From Streptomyces sp. NBC_00536 (lineage in GTDB: Bacteria > Actinomycetota > Actinomycetes > Streptomycetales > Streptomycetaceae), in assembly GCF_036346295.1 (NCBI RefSeq), contig NZ_CP107819.1, positions 7,812,001-7,876,000 of the forward strand: a stretch of DNA of 64,000 nucleotides, written 5' to 3'. Positions 35,071 through 45,617 of the stretch are shown here, piece by piece. Position 1 is the first letter of the stretch. Each line of letters begins with the position of its first letter. A program made the position numbers and the translations under genes. The notes below the pieces were generated by a model that saw only the letters and a list, made by a program, of their open reading frames with translations, did no database searches and was not told the origin of the DNA.

Positions 35071-35112
35071 CTTCAGCTCAGCCCCTTCAGCTCAGCCCCT
35101 TCAGCTCCGCCC
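35071..35112. repeat. Three tandem copies of a 14-bp unit at a gene's 3' end
   Basis: CTTCAGCTCAGCCC twice, then CTTCAGCTCCGCCC. The last copy contains the XRE gene's stop and final codons, so the tract looks like duplication of the coding end into the spacer. Confidence 0.8.
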
Positions 35113-35973
35113 GGCGAGGACCGGCGCGGCCGACGCCACACGTTCCAGGCGCTCCAGCCGTTCGCGGGTCTCCGGGTCCAGCGGCGTGTAGGTGATGAGC
35201 CGCGATCCGGCCGCCGGTCCGAGCCACAGGTTCGTGTGTTCCAGGTGGAGCAGCCCCACCAGCGGATTGCGGAGGTACTTCGACCGGCCGCCCTGGCCGA
35301 CCACCTCGTGCCGCGCCCACACCTCGCGGAATTCCGGTGACGCCGCCTCCAGCCGCGCGAGCAGCGTCTTCCAGGCGGGCTCGGCCAGGTGCTCCGCCAT
35401 GGAGGCCCGGAACTTGGCCGCCATCACCCGGTTCACCTCCGCGCGGTCGACGACCGTCGCCCGCCACTCCTCGTTGGTGAAGGCCAGCCACATGCAGTTG
35501 CGGTCCTCGGGCCGCACCCGGTCCATGTCGCACAGCAGCCGCCCGTACGTCGCGTTGTACGCCAGGATGTCGTACCGGCTGTTCTGCACCACCGCGGGCA
35601 CCGGCCCCAGCTGGTCGAGCAGCGCCCGCAGGGCGGGGGTGACGGTCGGGCACGGCGCGTGCGGAGTCGGATCGGGGCTCCCGGCCAGCGCGAACAGGTG
35701 CGTCCGCTCGCTCGCGTCCAGGAGCAGCGCCCGCGCCAGGGAGTCCAGCACCTGCTGGGAGACCTGGATCTCGCGGGCCTGCTCCAGCCAGGTGTACCAG
35801 GTGACGCCCACGGCGGAGAGCTGGGCGACCTCCTCGCGGCGCAGCCCGGGCGTGCGACGGCGGCGGCCGCGCGGCAGCCCGACCTGCTCCGGGGTGATGC
35901 GCTCCCGGCGGCTGCGCAGGAATTCGGCCAGTTCGTGCCGGCGTACGTCCGTATCGGGGGCCACAGTGGTCAT
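35101..35973 (-). CDS. XRE-type regulator with MmyB-like ligand-binding domain
   Basis: 290 residues. The N-terminal helix-turn-helix (LAEFLRSRRERITPEQVG, then RRRTPGLRREEVAQLSAVGVTWYTWLEQ) is followed by a PAS-like C-terminal domain (LDQLGPVPAVVQNSRYDILAYNATY). This is the MmyB group, which binds a small lipid or other ligand. It is divergent from an MFS pump with two CTGGTACCAG palindromes between them, so it most likely controls that pump and itself. Start at ATG 35973 (MTTVAPD); the frame extends 6 codons upstream. Confidence 0.88.
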   Translation of the reverse strand: MTTVAPDTDVRRHELAEFLRSRRERITPEQVGLPRGRRRRTPGLRREEVAQLSAVGVTWYTWLEQAREIQVSQQVLDSLARALLLDASERTHLFALAGSPDPTPHAPCPTVTPALRALLDQLGPVPAVVQNSRYDILAYNATYGRLLCDMDRVRPEDRNCMWLAFTNEEWRATVVDRAEVNRVMAAKFRASMAEHLAEPAWKTLLARLEAASPEFREVWARHEVVGQGGRSKYLRNPLVGLLHLEHTNLWLGPAAGSRLITYTPLDPETRERLERLERVASAAPVLAGRS

Positions 35974-36014
35974 GGTCCCAGGGTGCCGCACCGCTCATCC
36001 GGTTGCCAGGTGCT

Positions 36015-36047
36015 CCTGGTACCAGGATAAAGAGACTCTGGTACCAG
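36015..36047. promoter_or_regulatory. Twin CTGGTACCAG palindromes between XRE and MFS genes
   Basis: CCTGGTACCAGG (36015-36026) and CTGGTACCAG (36038-36047) have centres 22 bp apart, two helical turns, so both face the same side of the DNA. They are the likely operators of the adjacent XRE regulator. Confidence 0.75.
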
Positions 36048-36074
36048 GCTCACGACCGGAGGATCGTCTCCTGC

Positions 36075-37544
36075 GTGAGCGACACAACGGTACGTACGAC
36101 GACCCACCCCTCCCCCCGCGCCACCGCGCCGGACCCCTCCGGCTCCCCGGGCGCCCCGGGCCCCGCGGCCATGAGCCCGCTCGGGCTGTTCACGGTGCTG
36201 CTGGGCGCCGCCCTGCCACTGATCGACTTCTTCATCGTCAATGTGGCGCTGCCCGCCATCGACACCGACCTCGCGGCCGGTCCCGCCATGCTGGAGCTGG
36301 TCGTCGGCGGTTACGGCGTCGCCTACGCCGTCCTCCTCGTCCTCGGCGGCCGCCTCGGCGACACGGCCGGGCGGCGCAGGCTCTTCCTCATCGGCATGGC
36401 CGCCTTCGGCCTCACCTCGCTCGCCTGCGGACTGGCGCCCACTGCCTGGACCCTGGTCGGCGCGCGGGTCGCCCAGGGAGCCGCGGCCGCGATGATGCTG
36501 CCGCAGGTGCTCGCCACCATCCAGGCCACCACCCAGGGACCGCGCCGCGCCCGCGCGATGAGCCTCTACGGGGCCACCGCCGGGCTGTCCATGGTCGCGG
36601 GGCAGATCCTGGGCGGCGTCCTGGTCGCCGCCGACGTGGCGGGCTCCGGCTGGCGGTCGGTGTTCCTGGTGAACGTGCCGGTCGTGCTCCTCGGACTGGT
36701 CCTCGCGGTCCGCGCGGTACCGGAGACCCGCTCCGAGCGCCCCGCCTCCGTCGACGTGCGCGGCACCCTGCTGCTCGCGCTCTCGCTGGTGTCCCTGCTG
36801 CTGCCGCTGACCGAGGGCCGCGCGACCGGCTGGCCGCTGTGGACGTGGGTCTCCCTGGCGGTCTTCCCGTTCGCGGCCACCGCCTTCTACCGCACCGAGC
36901 GCCGCCTGGACCGGCTCGGCCGGACCCCGCTGGTGCCGCCGAGCCTGCTGCGCCTCGACTCGCTGCGGCGGGGGCTGGTGATGGTCGTGCCGTTCTCGAT
37001 CGGATTCAGCGGCTTCATGTTCGTCGTCGCCGTGGCCCTCCAGCAGGGCTTGCGGATGGGACCGGTGGCGGCCGGACTCGCCCTGGTGCCGATGGCGGTG
37101 TCCTTCTTCGCGGCCTCGCTCGCCGGACCCCGCCTGGTCAGCCGCTTCGGCACCCGCGTCGTCACCGCGGGCGGCGTGTTCCAGGCCGTCGGCATGGGGC
37201 TGCTGCTCCTGGCGGTGCTGCGGGACTGGCCGGACCTCGGCCTCGCCGGGATCGCCCCCGGCGTCGCCGTCGCGGGCCTCGGCCAGGGCCTCCAGCTGCC
37301 CGTCCTGATGCGGCTGATGCTCTCCGACGTACCGGCCGACCGGGCCGGTGTGGGCGGCGGGGTCATGGTCACCACCCAGCAGTCGGCGCTCGCCCTGGGC
37401 GTCGCGACCCTGGGCAGCCTCTTCCTCGCCCTGACCCCGTCCCTGGGGATGCGCGACGCCTTCGCCGTCACCCTCGCCGTACAGCTGGGGATGGTCGCGC
37501 TGACGTGCCTGCTGAGCCTGCGCCTGCCGCGCGTCATGCGCTGA
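36075..37544 (+). CDS. MFS drug-efflux transporter (EmrB/QacA type)
   Basis: 489 residues and about 13-14 membrane helices. Landmarks are LIDFFIVNVALPAI in helix 1, the motif A loop LGGRLGDTAGRRRLF, motif C AGLSMVAGQILGGVL, and a late GVGGGVMVTTQQSALALG. These indicate a proton-driven multidrug exporter of the DHA2 group. GTG 36075 lies 13 bp after GGAGG, a rather long spacing. The divergent XRE regulator and its twin operators imply ligand-induced expression. Confidence 0.88.
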   Translation: MSDTTVRTTTHPSPRATAPDPSGSPGAPGPAAMSPLGLFTVLLGAALPLIDFFIVNVALPAIDTDLAAGPAMLELVVGGYGVAYAVLLVLGGRLGDTAGRRRLFLIGMAAFGLTSLACGLAPTAWTLVGARVAQGAAAAMMLPQVLATIQATTQGPRRARAMSLYGATAGLSMVAGQILGGVLVAADVAGSGWRSVFLVNVPVVLLGLVLAVRAVPETRSERPASVDVRGTLLLALSLVSLLLPLTEGRATGWPLWTWVSLAVFPFAATAFYRTERRLDRLGRTPLVPPSLLRLDSLRRGLVMVVPFSIGFSGFMFVVAVALQQGLRMGPVAAGLALVPMAVSFFAASLAGPRLVSRFGTRVVTAGGVFQAVGMGLLLLAVLRDWPDLGLAGIAPGVAVAGLGQGLQLPVLMRLMLSDVPADRAGVGGGVMVTTQQSALALGVATLGSLFLALTPSLGMRDAFAVTLAVQLGMVALTCLLSLRLPRVMR

Positions 37545-37609
37545 ACCCCGCCCCGGCCCCGGCCCCTGCCTGGCCGGGGGCGGCGCCCGGACGGAGGATG
37601 GGGACTGTG

Positions 37610-38017
37610 ATGACGGTCCTGGTGGTGGGCGTACCGGAGGGCGCGGAACTGGAGCGGCTGCGGTCGCGGATCCAGAGCAACCCGCACTTCCAGGTCATCT
37701 CCCACGCCCACGCCCCCGCCGTCGCCCTCGCCCACGCCCGGGTCCTGCTCCCCGACATCACCGTGCTCGCCGTACCCGCCGGCCTCGAAGCCGATCCCGG
37801 GGCCCTGGACGTCTTCCACGGGGTCCGCGCCCTGGACCCGCCGAGCGGAGTGGTCCTGCGTACGTCGCCGGGCGCATCGGCCGGCGGGACGCTGGCGGCC
37901 CTCGCCGTGGACGGCGCCGTGCACGTGGTCCGGGAGGGGGACACCGACGGGCTGATGCGCGCCCTGCGGACCATCGGCCTGCGCCGGGCCAGCTGCGACC
38001 CGGACGAGATGCCCTGA
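37610..38017 (+). CDS. Stand-alone receiver-like (CheY-fold) protein
   Basis: 135 residues. Alternating strands and helices (TVLVVGVPEG, LLPDITVLAVPAGLE, GVVLRTSPGAS, AVHVVREGDTDGLMRAL) follow the response-regulator receiver pattern, with no output domain. The N-terminal acidic pair is missing and the phospho-acceptor position (ITVLAVP) has no Asp, so it is probably not phosphorylated. GTG 37607 or ATG 37610 follow GGAGGA. It is 65 bp downstream of the MFS gene and may be co-transcribed. Function unknown. Confidence 0.6.
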   Translation: MTVLVVGVPEGAELERLRSRIQSNPHFQVISHAHAPAVALAHARVLLPDITVLAVPAGLEADPGALDVFHGVRALDPPSGVVLRTSPGASAGGTLAALAVDGAVHVVREGDTDGLMRALRTIGLRRASCDPDEMP

Positions 38018-38045
38018 GGCCAGGGCCGCGGGGGCCCCGGCCGGC

Positions 38046-39332
38046 TCAGCCCGCCTTCGTGCCCTGCGACTGCGACTGCGACTGCGACTGCGACTGCGAC
38101 TTCGACCGCGACCGGCTGAAGCGGCGTACGAGCGGGTTCTCGACCCAGGCGAAGAGCCCCCAGGACATCAGCACGGTGACCACGCCCACGCCCGCCAGCA
38201 TCGCGAGGGTGACCGGAAGGGAGTACATCGCGTCCGCGCCGAGCGCCCAGCGCAGCGAACACATCGTGATGTAGTGCAGCAGGTAGAAGGCGAAGGAGAT
38301 CTCGCCCAGCCACACCATCGTGCGGTTGCGGAACAGGCTGGTGCGGCCCTCGACGTCCGCGAGCGCGGTGGCCGCGATCAGCAGCACGATCGGCAGGATC
38401 ATCACGGCGCGCTGCCCGTACAGGTACGGCACGTGGAAGGTCAGCCAGTACCCGGCCGCCAGCAGCAGGCTCGACCAGATCATGCCGATGTTGCGCCAGC
38501 GCCCGTGCTTCACGGCGAGCGCCACCAGGATGCCGAGCGCGAAGTCGACCATCCGGACCGGGGGCAGCACGTAACTGAACCAGTACTGGGAGACCGAGCT
38601 GTCGTGACCGCTGGGGATCCGCGGGTCACTCGGGAACAGGGCGTAGGCGAGCGCGGGGGTGGCCACCACCGCGGCGATCGCACCGGTGATCCAGTACTTG
38701 AGGTGGCCGGGATCGATGCGGCGGAAGGCCTTGAGCAGCATCGGGAAGCAGAGGTAGAAGACGGCCTCCACCGCGAGCGACCAACTCGGGGCGTCCACAC
38801 TGAAGTTGGTCATGTACTCGGGCCACCACACCTGCACCATGAACAGGTTGGCGACCGCGACGCCCGCGGAGGTGTAGTACAGGGCGAACAGCGACAGGGC
38901 CAGCGCCCAGGTGACCACGTAGGTCGGATAGATCTTGACGAATCTGCGCCGCCAGAACGCCGTCGTGGTGTCCCGGTCCCGGGCCGACCAGGTCAGGACG
39001 AACCCGCTGAGCACGAAGAAGAACGAGACGCCGAGGCCGCCCGCCTGCGCGAACCAGTGGGCCAGCCGGTTCTCGGTGCCGTCGTCGCCCAGCAGCCGCA
39101 GCGGGGGTATGGGGAGGAAGGCGTGGTGGGCGAACACGGCCAGCGCGGCCGGGAACCGCAGGCCGGTGAGGGAGTCCAGCCGGGGAGTCCGGGGGCGCTG
39201 CGGCGCGGCGGCGGCCGGGGCGGTGACGCGGGCGGGAGCGGTGCCCGCGGGGGCCGGTGCGGTGCTCCCGCGGGGTGGCGCCGCGCTCGTGCGGGCCGGC
39301 GCAGAACCGGGCAGTACGTGGTCAGTGGCCAT
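38046..39332 (-). CDS. Acyltransferase 3 family membrane protein with SQ-repeat tail
   Basis: 428 residues. An Ala/Pro-rich cytosolic start of about 50 residues precedes LTGLRFPAALAVFAHHAF, the catalytic-histidine helix of acyltransferase 3, and about ten membrane helices, including GGLGVSFFFVLSGFVLTW. These enzymes O-acylate cell-surface glycans or small molecules. The C-terminal tail is basic then RSKSQSQSQ..., encoded by a hexanucleotide microsatellite. ATG 39332 has a CGGAAG site upstream. Confidence 0.85.
   Translation of the reverse strand: MATDHVLPGSAPARTSAAPPRGSTAPAPAGTAPARVTAPAAAAPQRPRTPRLDSLTGLRFPAALAVFAHHAFLPIPPLRLLGDDGTENRLAHWFAQAGGLGVSFFFVLSGFVLTWSARDRDTTTAFWRRRFVKIYPTYVVTWALALSLFALYYTSAGVAVANLFMVQVWWPEYMTNFSVDAPSWSLAVEAVFYLCFPMLLKAFRRIDPGHLKYWITGAIAAVVATPALAYALFPSDPRIPSGHDSSVSQYWFSYVLPPVRMVDFALGILVALAVKHGRWRNIGMIWSSLLLAAGYWLTFHVPYLYGQRAVMILPIVLLIAATALADVEGRTSLFRNRTMVWLGEISFAFYLLHYITMCSLRWALGADAMYSLPVTLAMLAGVGVVTVLMSWGLFAWVENPLVRRFSRSRSKSQSQSQSQSQSQGTKAG
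38065..38112. repeat. TGCGAC hexanucleotide microsatellite in coding sequence
   Basis: Six perfect TGCGAC copies (38065-38100) plus two degenerate ones encode the Ser-Gln tail of the acyltransferase. Being in frame, copy-number slippage would change tail length without a frameshift. Confidence 0.9.
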
Positions 39333-39560
39333 GGGGCTTCCGTTCTGGGATGTGGTCCTGCGGTGCATCCGGCGTGGTGCGGCCTGGGACGGCCCAGCCC
39401 TGGTCGGCAGGTACAGCGCCTTTGTACCGTCGGCCGCTCGTGGACCGCTCAAGAAGTCCGGCGTGGCCGGTTCCGCCGGTTGACCGCGCGCGGGGCGGTC
39501 CCGCCACATCCGCCAACAGCCCTTGACCTCAAGCAAAGTCGAGGTCCTACGGTCTCGGAC

Positions 39561-40034
39561 ATGACCACTCACGAGGCAGCACAGACCGTCATCCCCGAGC
39601 GCTACCGCACCGCCGTGGTGCCGCACATCATGGTGTCCGACGCGGCCGCGGCGCTCTCCTTCTACGGACGGGCCTTCGGCGCGGTCGAGGAGTTCCGCCT
39701 CGACCGCCCCGACGGCGGGGTCCTGCACGCTGAGATCCGGATCGCCGGGGCCGTGCTGATGCTCGGCGACACCTCCGAAGGACCGTTCGTCGCGCCGGAC
39801 GGCCTGGGCGGCACCACGGTCGCGCTGCACGTCTTCGTCCCGGACGTGGACGCGCTCACCGCGGCGGCCGTCGCGGCGGGCGCCGAGCTGGTGCGGGAGC
39901 CCGAGGACCAGTTCCACGGAGACCGGAACGCCATTCTCCGCGACCCGTTCGGGCACCTGTGGGTCTTCCTGACCCATCTGGAGGACCTGCCCGAAGGGGA
40001 GTTGGAGCGCCGCTTCGCCGACGGCGCGCACTGA
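39561..40034 (+). CDS. VOC (glyoxalase/bleomycin resistance-like) protein
   Basis: 157 residues in the two-module beta-alpha-beta-beta-beta fold: VVPHIMVSDAAAALSFYGRAFGAVE at the start and RNAILRDPFGHLWVFLTH at the end (quoted in part), the typical PhnB/YdcE-like pattern. Possible metal ligands are the N-terminal His and the Glu/His of the second module. The likely role is small-molecule binding or isomerisation in the cytosol; substrate unknown. An ATG start without a clear ribosome site (TCTCGGAC) may be leaderless or weakly expressed. Confidence 0.8.
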   Translation: MTTHEAAQTVIPERYRTAVVPHIMVSDAAAALSFYGRAFGAVEEFRLDRPDGGVLHAEIRIAGAVLMLGDTSEGPFVAPDGLGGTTVALHVFVPDVDALTAAAVAAGAELVREPEDQFHGDRNAILRDPFGHLWVFLTHLEDLPEGELERRFADGAH

Positions 40035-40073
40035 GGGCGCGCGCCGACGGGCCGCCCGCCCGCGCCGGGGAGA

Positions 40074-40649
40074 TCAGCCGGACGACGCGCTCCCGCCCTC
40101 CCCGGCGGGCGCGGGCACGAACACCTTCGGCTCGCCGGTCAGGCAGGCGTGGCACAGACAGCGCTCGGGGTGCTCGGAGCCGCGCCACCCCTCGGCCCGG
40201 TACTCGCGCGCCCACTCCTCCAGGGCCTTGGCGACCTGGGCCGCCCGCTCCTGGTCCCACGGCGGGCGGCGCCTCGACCCGTGGAAGCGTTCCAGCACCC
40301 GGGGCGTGTGCACGTACCGCGGGCGGAAGCTGTGCAGGTTCCGGGTCGCCATGTCGATGACGATCCACCGGCCGGTGTTCCGCTCCCGTCCGATGACGGT
40401 GCTCTGCTCGCTGCCCGGACCCCAGTGCGAGTCCATGACGTACACCTTCGCCCCGCCCCGGAAGGACTTCGTCCCGCGCCGCAACTGCTGCCCGCCCGCC
40501 CCGTACCGCCGCCACCACACGACGTTCGCCGCCACGAGCCACACCGGCTCCGGCTGTCCGCCGGACGCCCCGGCCTCTTCCGCTTCCCCGGCTTCCCCGG
40601 CTTCCCCGGTCTCTTCGGTCTCTTCGGATTCCGTAGTTTCCCCGCTCAC
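40074..40649 (-). CDS. Hypothetical protein with acidic repeat N-terminus
   Basis: 191 residues from GTG 40649. The first 40 residues are a Glu/Thr/Gly/Ala repeat (EETEETGEAGEAGEAEEAG) coded by short DNA repeats. Then a Trp-rich region (WLVAANVVWWRRYG), STVIGRERNTGRWIVIDMAT, and a C-terminal CLCHACLTGE motif whose paired Cys-x-Cys-x-x-Cys might bind metal. No family was recognised. There is no signal peptide, so it is cytosolic. The frame is open 10 codons further upstream. Confidence 0.6.
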   Translation of the reverse strand: MSGETTESEETEETGEAGEAGEAEEAGASGGQPEPVWLVAANVVWWRRYGAGGQQLRRGTKSFRGGAKVYVMDSHWGPGSEQSTVIGRERNTGRWIVIDMATRNLHSFRPRYVHTPRVLERFHGSRRRPPWDQERAAQVAKALEEWAREYRAEGWRGSEHPERCLCHACLTGEPKVFVPAPAGEGGSASSG

Positions 40650-40742
40650 CGCGCGTCCCCCTCCACGTGAATGAAGCACCCCCCCGCGGCCCTGCCACGG
40701 GCCCGCGTACGGTAGCCGCCGCGCGCGACCCGGCGCGAGCCG

Positions 40743-42401
40743 TTATCGGGACGCGCGGCCCAGGGGGAGGAGGTACTGGAGGGGCCGGTCCAGGCCGTCC
40801 AGGGCGAACAGCTCGTGCGCCAGGTCGTCGCGGAAACCGCCCAGCGGGGTCGTCACCAGCCCCAGCGCCGATGCCGTCAGCAGCAGGGACTGTGCCAGGT
40901 GACCGGCCTCTAGCAGCCCCATCCGCAGCGCCCGCAGACCGTACCGCTGCCGGAGCCGGCCCAGGTCCACGTACAGGCCGAGGACCGCGGGGGAGTCGTC
41001 CACGACCACCGTGCGCGGGTCGTCGGGCGGCGCGGACGTGTAAGCCGACAGCGCCTTGATCTCGTCGAGGGAGGGTACGTCCGCCACGCGCCGCAGCGCA
41101 CGCCGCTCGGGCACGCAGTGGTAGGTGCCCGGAGCCAGCCCGTCCACCCGGAGGGCGAAGAGCCGCAGTCCGGCCGTGTACAGGGCCCCCGCGCTCGGAT
41201 AGGGGCGGTGCGGGACGGGCGGCTCCGAGCCCGTCGTGTGGCTGACCGCGTGGGCACCCCACAGCAGCGTGCCGAGCCCGGCCGCCGTCAGCGGCCCGGT
41301 CAGCCTCCCCCGGACGGTGCGCCGCCCGGTGACGGCGGCCCGTAGGGCGATGTCCGGCAGCGGCCCGGCGGGCAGCGCCACTTCGGGCCCGGCGGGCAGT
41401 TCCTCCGGGGGCGCGTGGCGGGGAACGATCTCGTGCTCCCGGCCGATCCGGAACGCGCTCCGCTCCAGGTACTGACGGTCGGCGGCCAGATGCCCCTCGG
41501 GGAAGTACGAGCCCGGCTGCCCGGAATCGAGGAGGGCGTGGGCGGCGAGCAGGCACACGGCCCGGGCCTCGTCGGGCGCCGCGCCGAGCCGGTCGAACAG
41601 CCGGTGCAGCCGGGCCGCCCACACCCGCTCCCGCGCCCGGGCATCGCCGTCGGCGCCGCCGCCGATGCCCGGACCGGCCTCCCGGACGGTGGCCTCCTGG
41701 ATGGCTGCCTCCTGGACGGCCGTCTCCCGGATGTCCGTCTCCCGTACCGCCGCCGCCCAGCGCGCCACCGGACCCGCGGCGGCGCCGCGCCCCAGGTCCT
41801 CGCGCAGGGCCGCGGCCCGCCGGGCCAGGCTCTCGCGCTGCGCCGCGTGGACCGCGTTCACCCGCGCGTGCACCACCGCTCCGGGCAGCCGGGCCACCTC
41901 TCCGGACGCGTCGCCCGCCGCGTGCCCGCGCAGCCAGCGCGCGCTCTCGAAGCGGTCCATCCCCAGGGCCCAGGCCGTCGCGTGCGTCAGATCGGCCGCC
42001 GCGGCCAGCCGCCCGCTGCCGCGCTCCGTCGCGGAGACCACCTCGACCGCGATCCGGGAGGCGCACACGGCGATCCCGTCCGGTTCGGCCACGGAGTCCT
42101 CGGTGACCTCCGAGGCCTCGGGGACGTCCTGGACGTCCGTGCCCGGTAACACCCACTTCGATCGCTTCAGCTCCGCCACCGCGCCCCGTTCCGCGGCGTG
42201 CACCCGTACTCGTAGGTGCGGGCCGCCGCCGCCCGCGTACCGGCGTGTGAACGACCAGGCCGAGGCCCCGCCCGTACGGACGAGGCCGTCCAGCAGTGGC
42301 GCGACCTCCTCCACGAGGAAGGCGTCGGCCGCCCCCGGCTCGGTCCGCAGGACGAAGTGCAGGCTCAGCCAGGGGTGTTCGGGACCGGATGTGGACGGCA
42401 C
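40743..42401 (-). CDS. Orphan thiopeptide-type (SpaB_C) / SagB-type dehydrogenase fusion, TTA codon
   Basis: 552 residues. The N-terminal half is a thiopeptide-type bacteriocin biosynthesis domain ([49 protein letters not shown]). The C-terminal half is a SagB/ThcOx-type FMN oxidoreductase ([70 protein letters not shown]). Such enzymes oxidise azolines to azoles in RiPPs. Codon 85 is TTA. It is a paralogue of the gene at 58.1-59.9 kb with the same domain order, but has no YcaO, precursor or transporter beside it. It starts at GTG 42401. Confidence 0.85.
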   Translation of the reverse strand: MPSTSGPEHPWLSLHFVLRTEPGAADAFLVEEVAPLLDGLVRTGGASAWSFTRRYAGGGGPHLRVRVHAAERGAVAELKRSKWVLPGTDVQDVPEASEVTEDSVAEPDGIAVCASRIAVEVVSATERGSGRLAAAADLTHATAWALGMDRFESARWLRGHAAGDASGEVARLPGAVVHARVNAVHAAQRESLARRAAALREDLGRGAAAGPVARWAAAVRETDIRETAVQEAAIQEATVREAGPGIGGGADGDARARERVWAARLHRLFDRLGAAPDEARAVCLLAAHALLDSGQPGSYFPEGHLAADRQYLERSAFRIGREHEIVPRHAPPEELPAGPEVALPAGPLPDIALRAAVTGRRTVRGRLTGPLTAAGLGTLLWGAHAVSHTTGSEPPVPHRPYPSAGALYTAGLRLFALRVDGLAPGTYHCVPERRALRRVADVPSLDEIKALSAYTSAPPDDPRTVVVDDSPAVLGLYVDLGRLRQRYGLRALRMGLLEAGHLAQSLLLTASALGLVTTPLGGFRDDLAHELFALDGLDRPLQYLLPLGRASR

Positions 42402-42560
42402 GGAGGATCTCCTCGGCGGCGAGCGGGCGAACAGTGGTCAGGGCGCAGGTGCAGGTTCTCGTGGCGCGGTGGAGCGGCGGTCCTGCCGAGCCGGTACGAG
42501 CCCTCAGTGGTCGGGGCGACCGGTTTTCCGCGGCCGGATTCAGGCCAGTACAGTACGTGG

Positions 42561-43403
42561 ATGGTGAACCTAAGGGAGCAGATCCTCGTCGATCTCGGGG
42601 TCAAGGCGAACGTCGTGCCCAAAGTCGAAATCCGGCAGCGGGTCGACTTCCTCAAGGACTATCTGAGGTCGACCCCGGCCCAGGGCTTCGTCCTCGGGAT
42701 CAGCGGCGGCCAGGACAGTACGCTCGCCGGCCGGCTGTGCCAGCTGGCCGCCGAGGAGCTGCGCGCCGAGGGGCACGAGGCGACCTTCGTCGCCGTGCGG
42801 CTGCCCTACGGGGTCCAGGCCGACGAGCACGACGCGCAGATCGCGCTGGGCTTCATCCGGCCGGACCGGTCGATCGCGGTGAACGTCAAGCCGAGCACGG
42901 ACGCCGTGGCCGCCGAGGCGGCACTCGGCCTGCGCGAGCTGCTGGGCGAGGAGCCCACCCTGCGGGACTTCGTGCGCGGCAACATCAAGGCCCGCGAACG
43001 GATGGTGATCCAGTACGGGATCGCCGGACAGCTCGGCATGCTCGTCGTCGGCACCGACCACGCGGCGGAGGCGGTCACCGGCTTCTTCACCAAGTTCGGC
43101 GACGGCGGTGTCGACGTGACCCCGCTCACCGGTCTGACCAAGCGTCAGGGGGCGGCCCTGCTCCAGGAGTTGGGCGCACCCCCGAGTGCCTGGGAGAAGG
43201 TGCCGACCGCCGACCTGGAGGACGACCGGCCCGCGCTGCCCGACGAGGTGGCACTCGGCCTCACGTACGCGCAGATCGACGACTACCTGGAGGGCTGCGA
43301 GGTCGCGCCGGGGGTTGCGGCGAAGCTGGAGTCGATCTTCCTCGCGACCCGGCACAAGCGGACCGTCCCGGTCACTCCGCTCGATGACTGGTGGCGGAAC
43401 TGA
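42561..43403 (+). CDS. nadE: Ammonia-dependent NAD+ synthetase
   Basis: 280 residues, the usual length. It joins nicotinic acid adenine dinucleotide and ammonia using ATP, the final step of NAD+ synthesis. The N-type ATP pyrophosphatase loop [14 protein letters not shown] is intact, as are [47 protein letters not shown] (in part) and [10 protein letters not shown]. No glutaminase domain is present. TACAGT ends 6 bp before the ATG and there is no ribosome site, so a leaderless transcript is likely. Confidence 0.95.
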   Translation: MVNLREQILVDLGVKANVVPKVEIRQRVDFLKDYLRSTPAQGFVLGISGGQDSTLAGRLCQLAAEELRAEGHEATFVAVRLPYGVQADEHDAQIALGFIRPDRSIAVNVKPSTDAVAAEAALGLRELLGEEPTLRDFVRGNIKARERMVIQYGIAGQLGMLVVGTDHAAEAVTGFFTKFGDGGVDVTPLTGLTKRQGAALLQELGAPPSAWEKVPTADLEDDRPALPDEVALGLTYAQIDDYLEGCEVAPGVAAKLESIFLATRHKRTVPVTPLDDWWRN

Positions 43404-43449
43404 CCGACCGGTAGCCGCAGCCGCGCACCCCGCCCCTCACCGGACTCCG

Positions 43450-43875
43450 CTAGCGGGTGGCGAGCCGCTCCAGCAGGGCGGCGCTGCGCGCCAGCAACGC
43501 CCGTTCCTCATCCGTGAGTTCGGCCTCGATGGCCTGGGCGAGCCAGCCGACCCGGCGGCCGCGCTCCGCTTCGAGCGCGGCCCGGCCGTCGTCCGTGAGC
43601 TCGACCAGCGACTTGCGGCCGTCCGTGGGGTGCGCCCGGCGCGTGATCAGGTTCTGTTCCATGAGCAGCCCCACCGCCCGGGCCATCGACTGCGGGCGTA
43701 CGCGCTGATCGGTGGCGAGATCGCTGGTGGTCATGGCGCCGTCGCGGTCGAGCACACCGAGCACGGCGACCTGGCCCAGCGGGATGCGGTCCTCGTGGGT
43801 GACGCGTCGGGTGAGCTTCCCCATCGCGGTGCGCAGTTCGGCGGCGATGGCGGCGGCGGCTTCCGAGGTGGGCAT
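43450..43875 (-). CDS. MarR family repressor
   Basis: 141 residues. The winged helix is LGQVAVLGVLDRDGAMTTSDLATDQRVRPQSMARAVGLL (in part), with wing RRAHPTDGRKSLVELTDDG and flanking dimer helices. MarR repressors release DNA on binding phenolics or on oxidation; no cysteine is seen here, favouring a ligand. Three near-identical palindromes fill the space to the divergent enolase gene, so it probably controls both. Start at ATG 43875 (MPTSEA); the frame runs 9 codons further without a ribosome site. Confidence 0.9.
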   Translation of the reverse strand: MPTSEAAAAIAAELRTAMGKLTRRVTHEDRIPLGQVAVLGVLDRDGAMTTSDLATDQRVRPQSMARAVGLLMEQNLITRRAHPTDGRKSLVELTDDGRAALEAERGRRVGWLAQAIEAELTDEERALLARSAALLERLATR

Positions 43876-43896
43876 ACGGCACTTTACCCCGTTGTG

Positions 43897-43960
43897 CAGC
43901 ATTGCTGTGCACCTGACCAGTACAGCAATGCTGTACAGCAGAACTGAACAGCATTGCTGT
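43897..43960. promoter_or_regulatory. Three CAGCAWTGCTG operators between MarR and enolase genes
   Basis: CAGCATTGCTG (43897-43907), GTACAGCAATGCTGTAC (43920-43936, a perfect 17-bp palindrome) and ACAGCATTGCTGT (43948-43960). Centres are 26 bp apart. They are almost certainly sites for the adjacent MarR protein, overlapping both promoters. Confidence 0.85.
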
Positions 43961-44020
43961 AAGGTTTGGTCTCGTCGGGCTCAGCGCCAGCGTCGTCGCA
44001 GCCGGGGCCACGGCACATGA

Positions 44021-45346
<1,326 letters not shown>

Positions 45347-45369
45347 CCGGCAGGCGGAAGCGGAACCAC

Positions 45370-45397
45370 GCGGGCCCCGATCACGATCGGGGCCCGC
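45370..45397 (+). terminator. Hairpin after enolase
   Basis: GCGGGCCCCGAT and ATCGGGGCCCGC pair over 12 bp around CACG, 24 bp past the stop. There is no T tract. Confidence 0.7.
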
Positions 45398-45617
45398 TCG
45401 CGTGCCGGGGGCGGTCCGCCCGCCGGGCGGAGGGAAGGGCCGGGACGCCCGTCCGATCATCGTTCATACGAACTCGTTGGAATGAACGCGCCGCGCAGAA
45501 ACCATTGGCCCATACACGGGTGGTGCTACCAATTGCCCTGCGCTCGAACCCGAGTGGGGGAATCCCCTCGTGGTCGTGCGCGCATCACCCACCCGCAGAA
45601 CGAATGGATCCCGCCCC

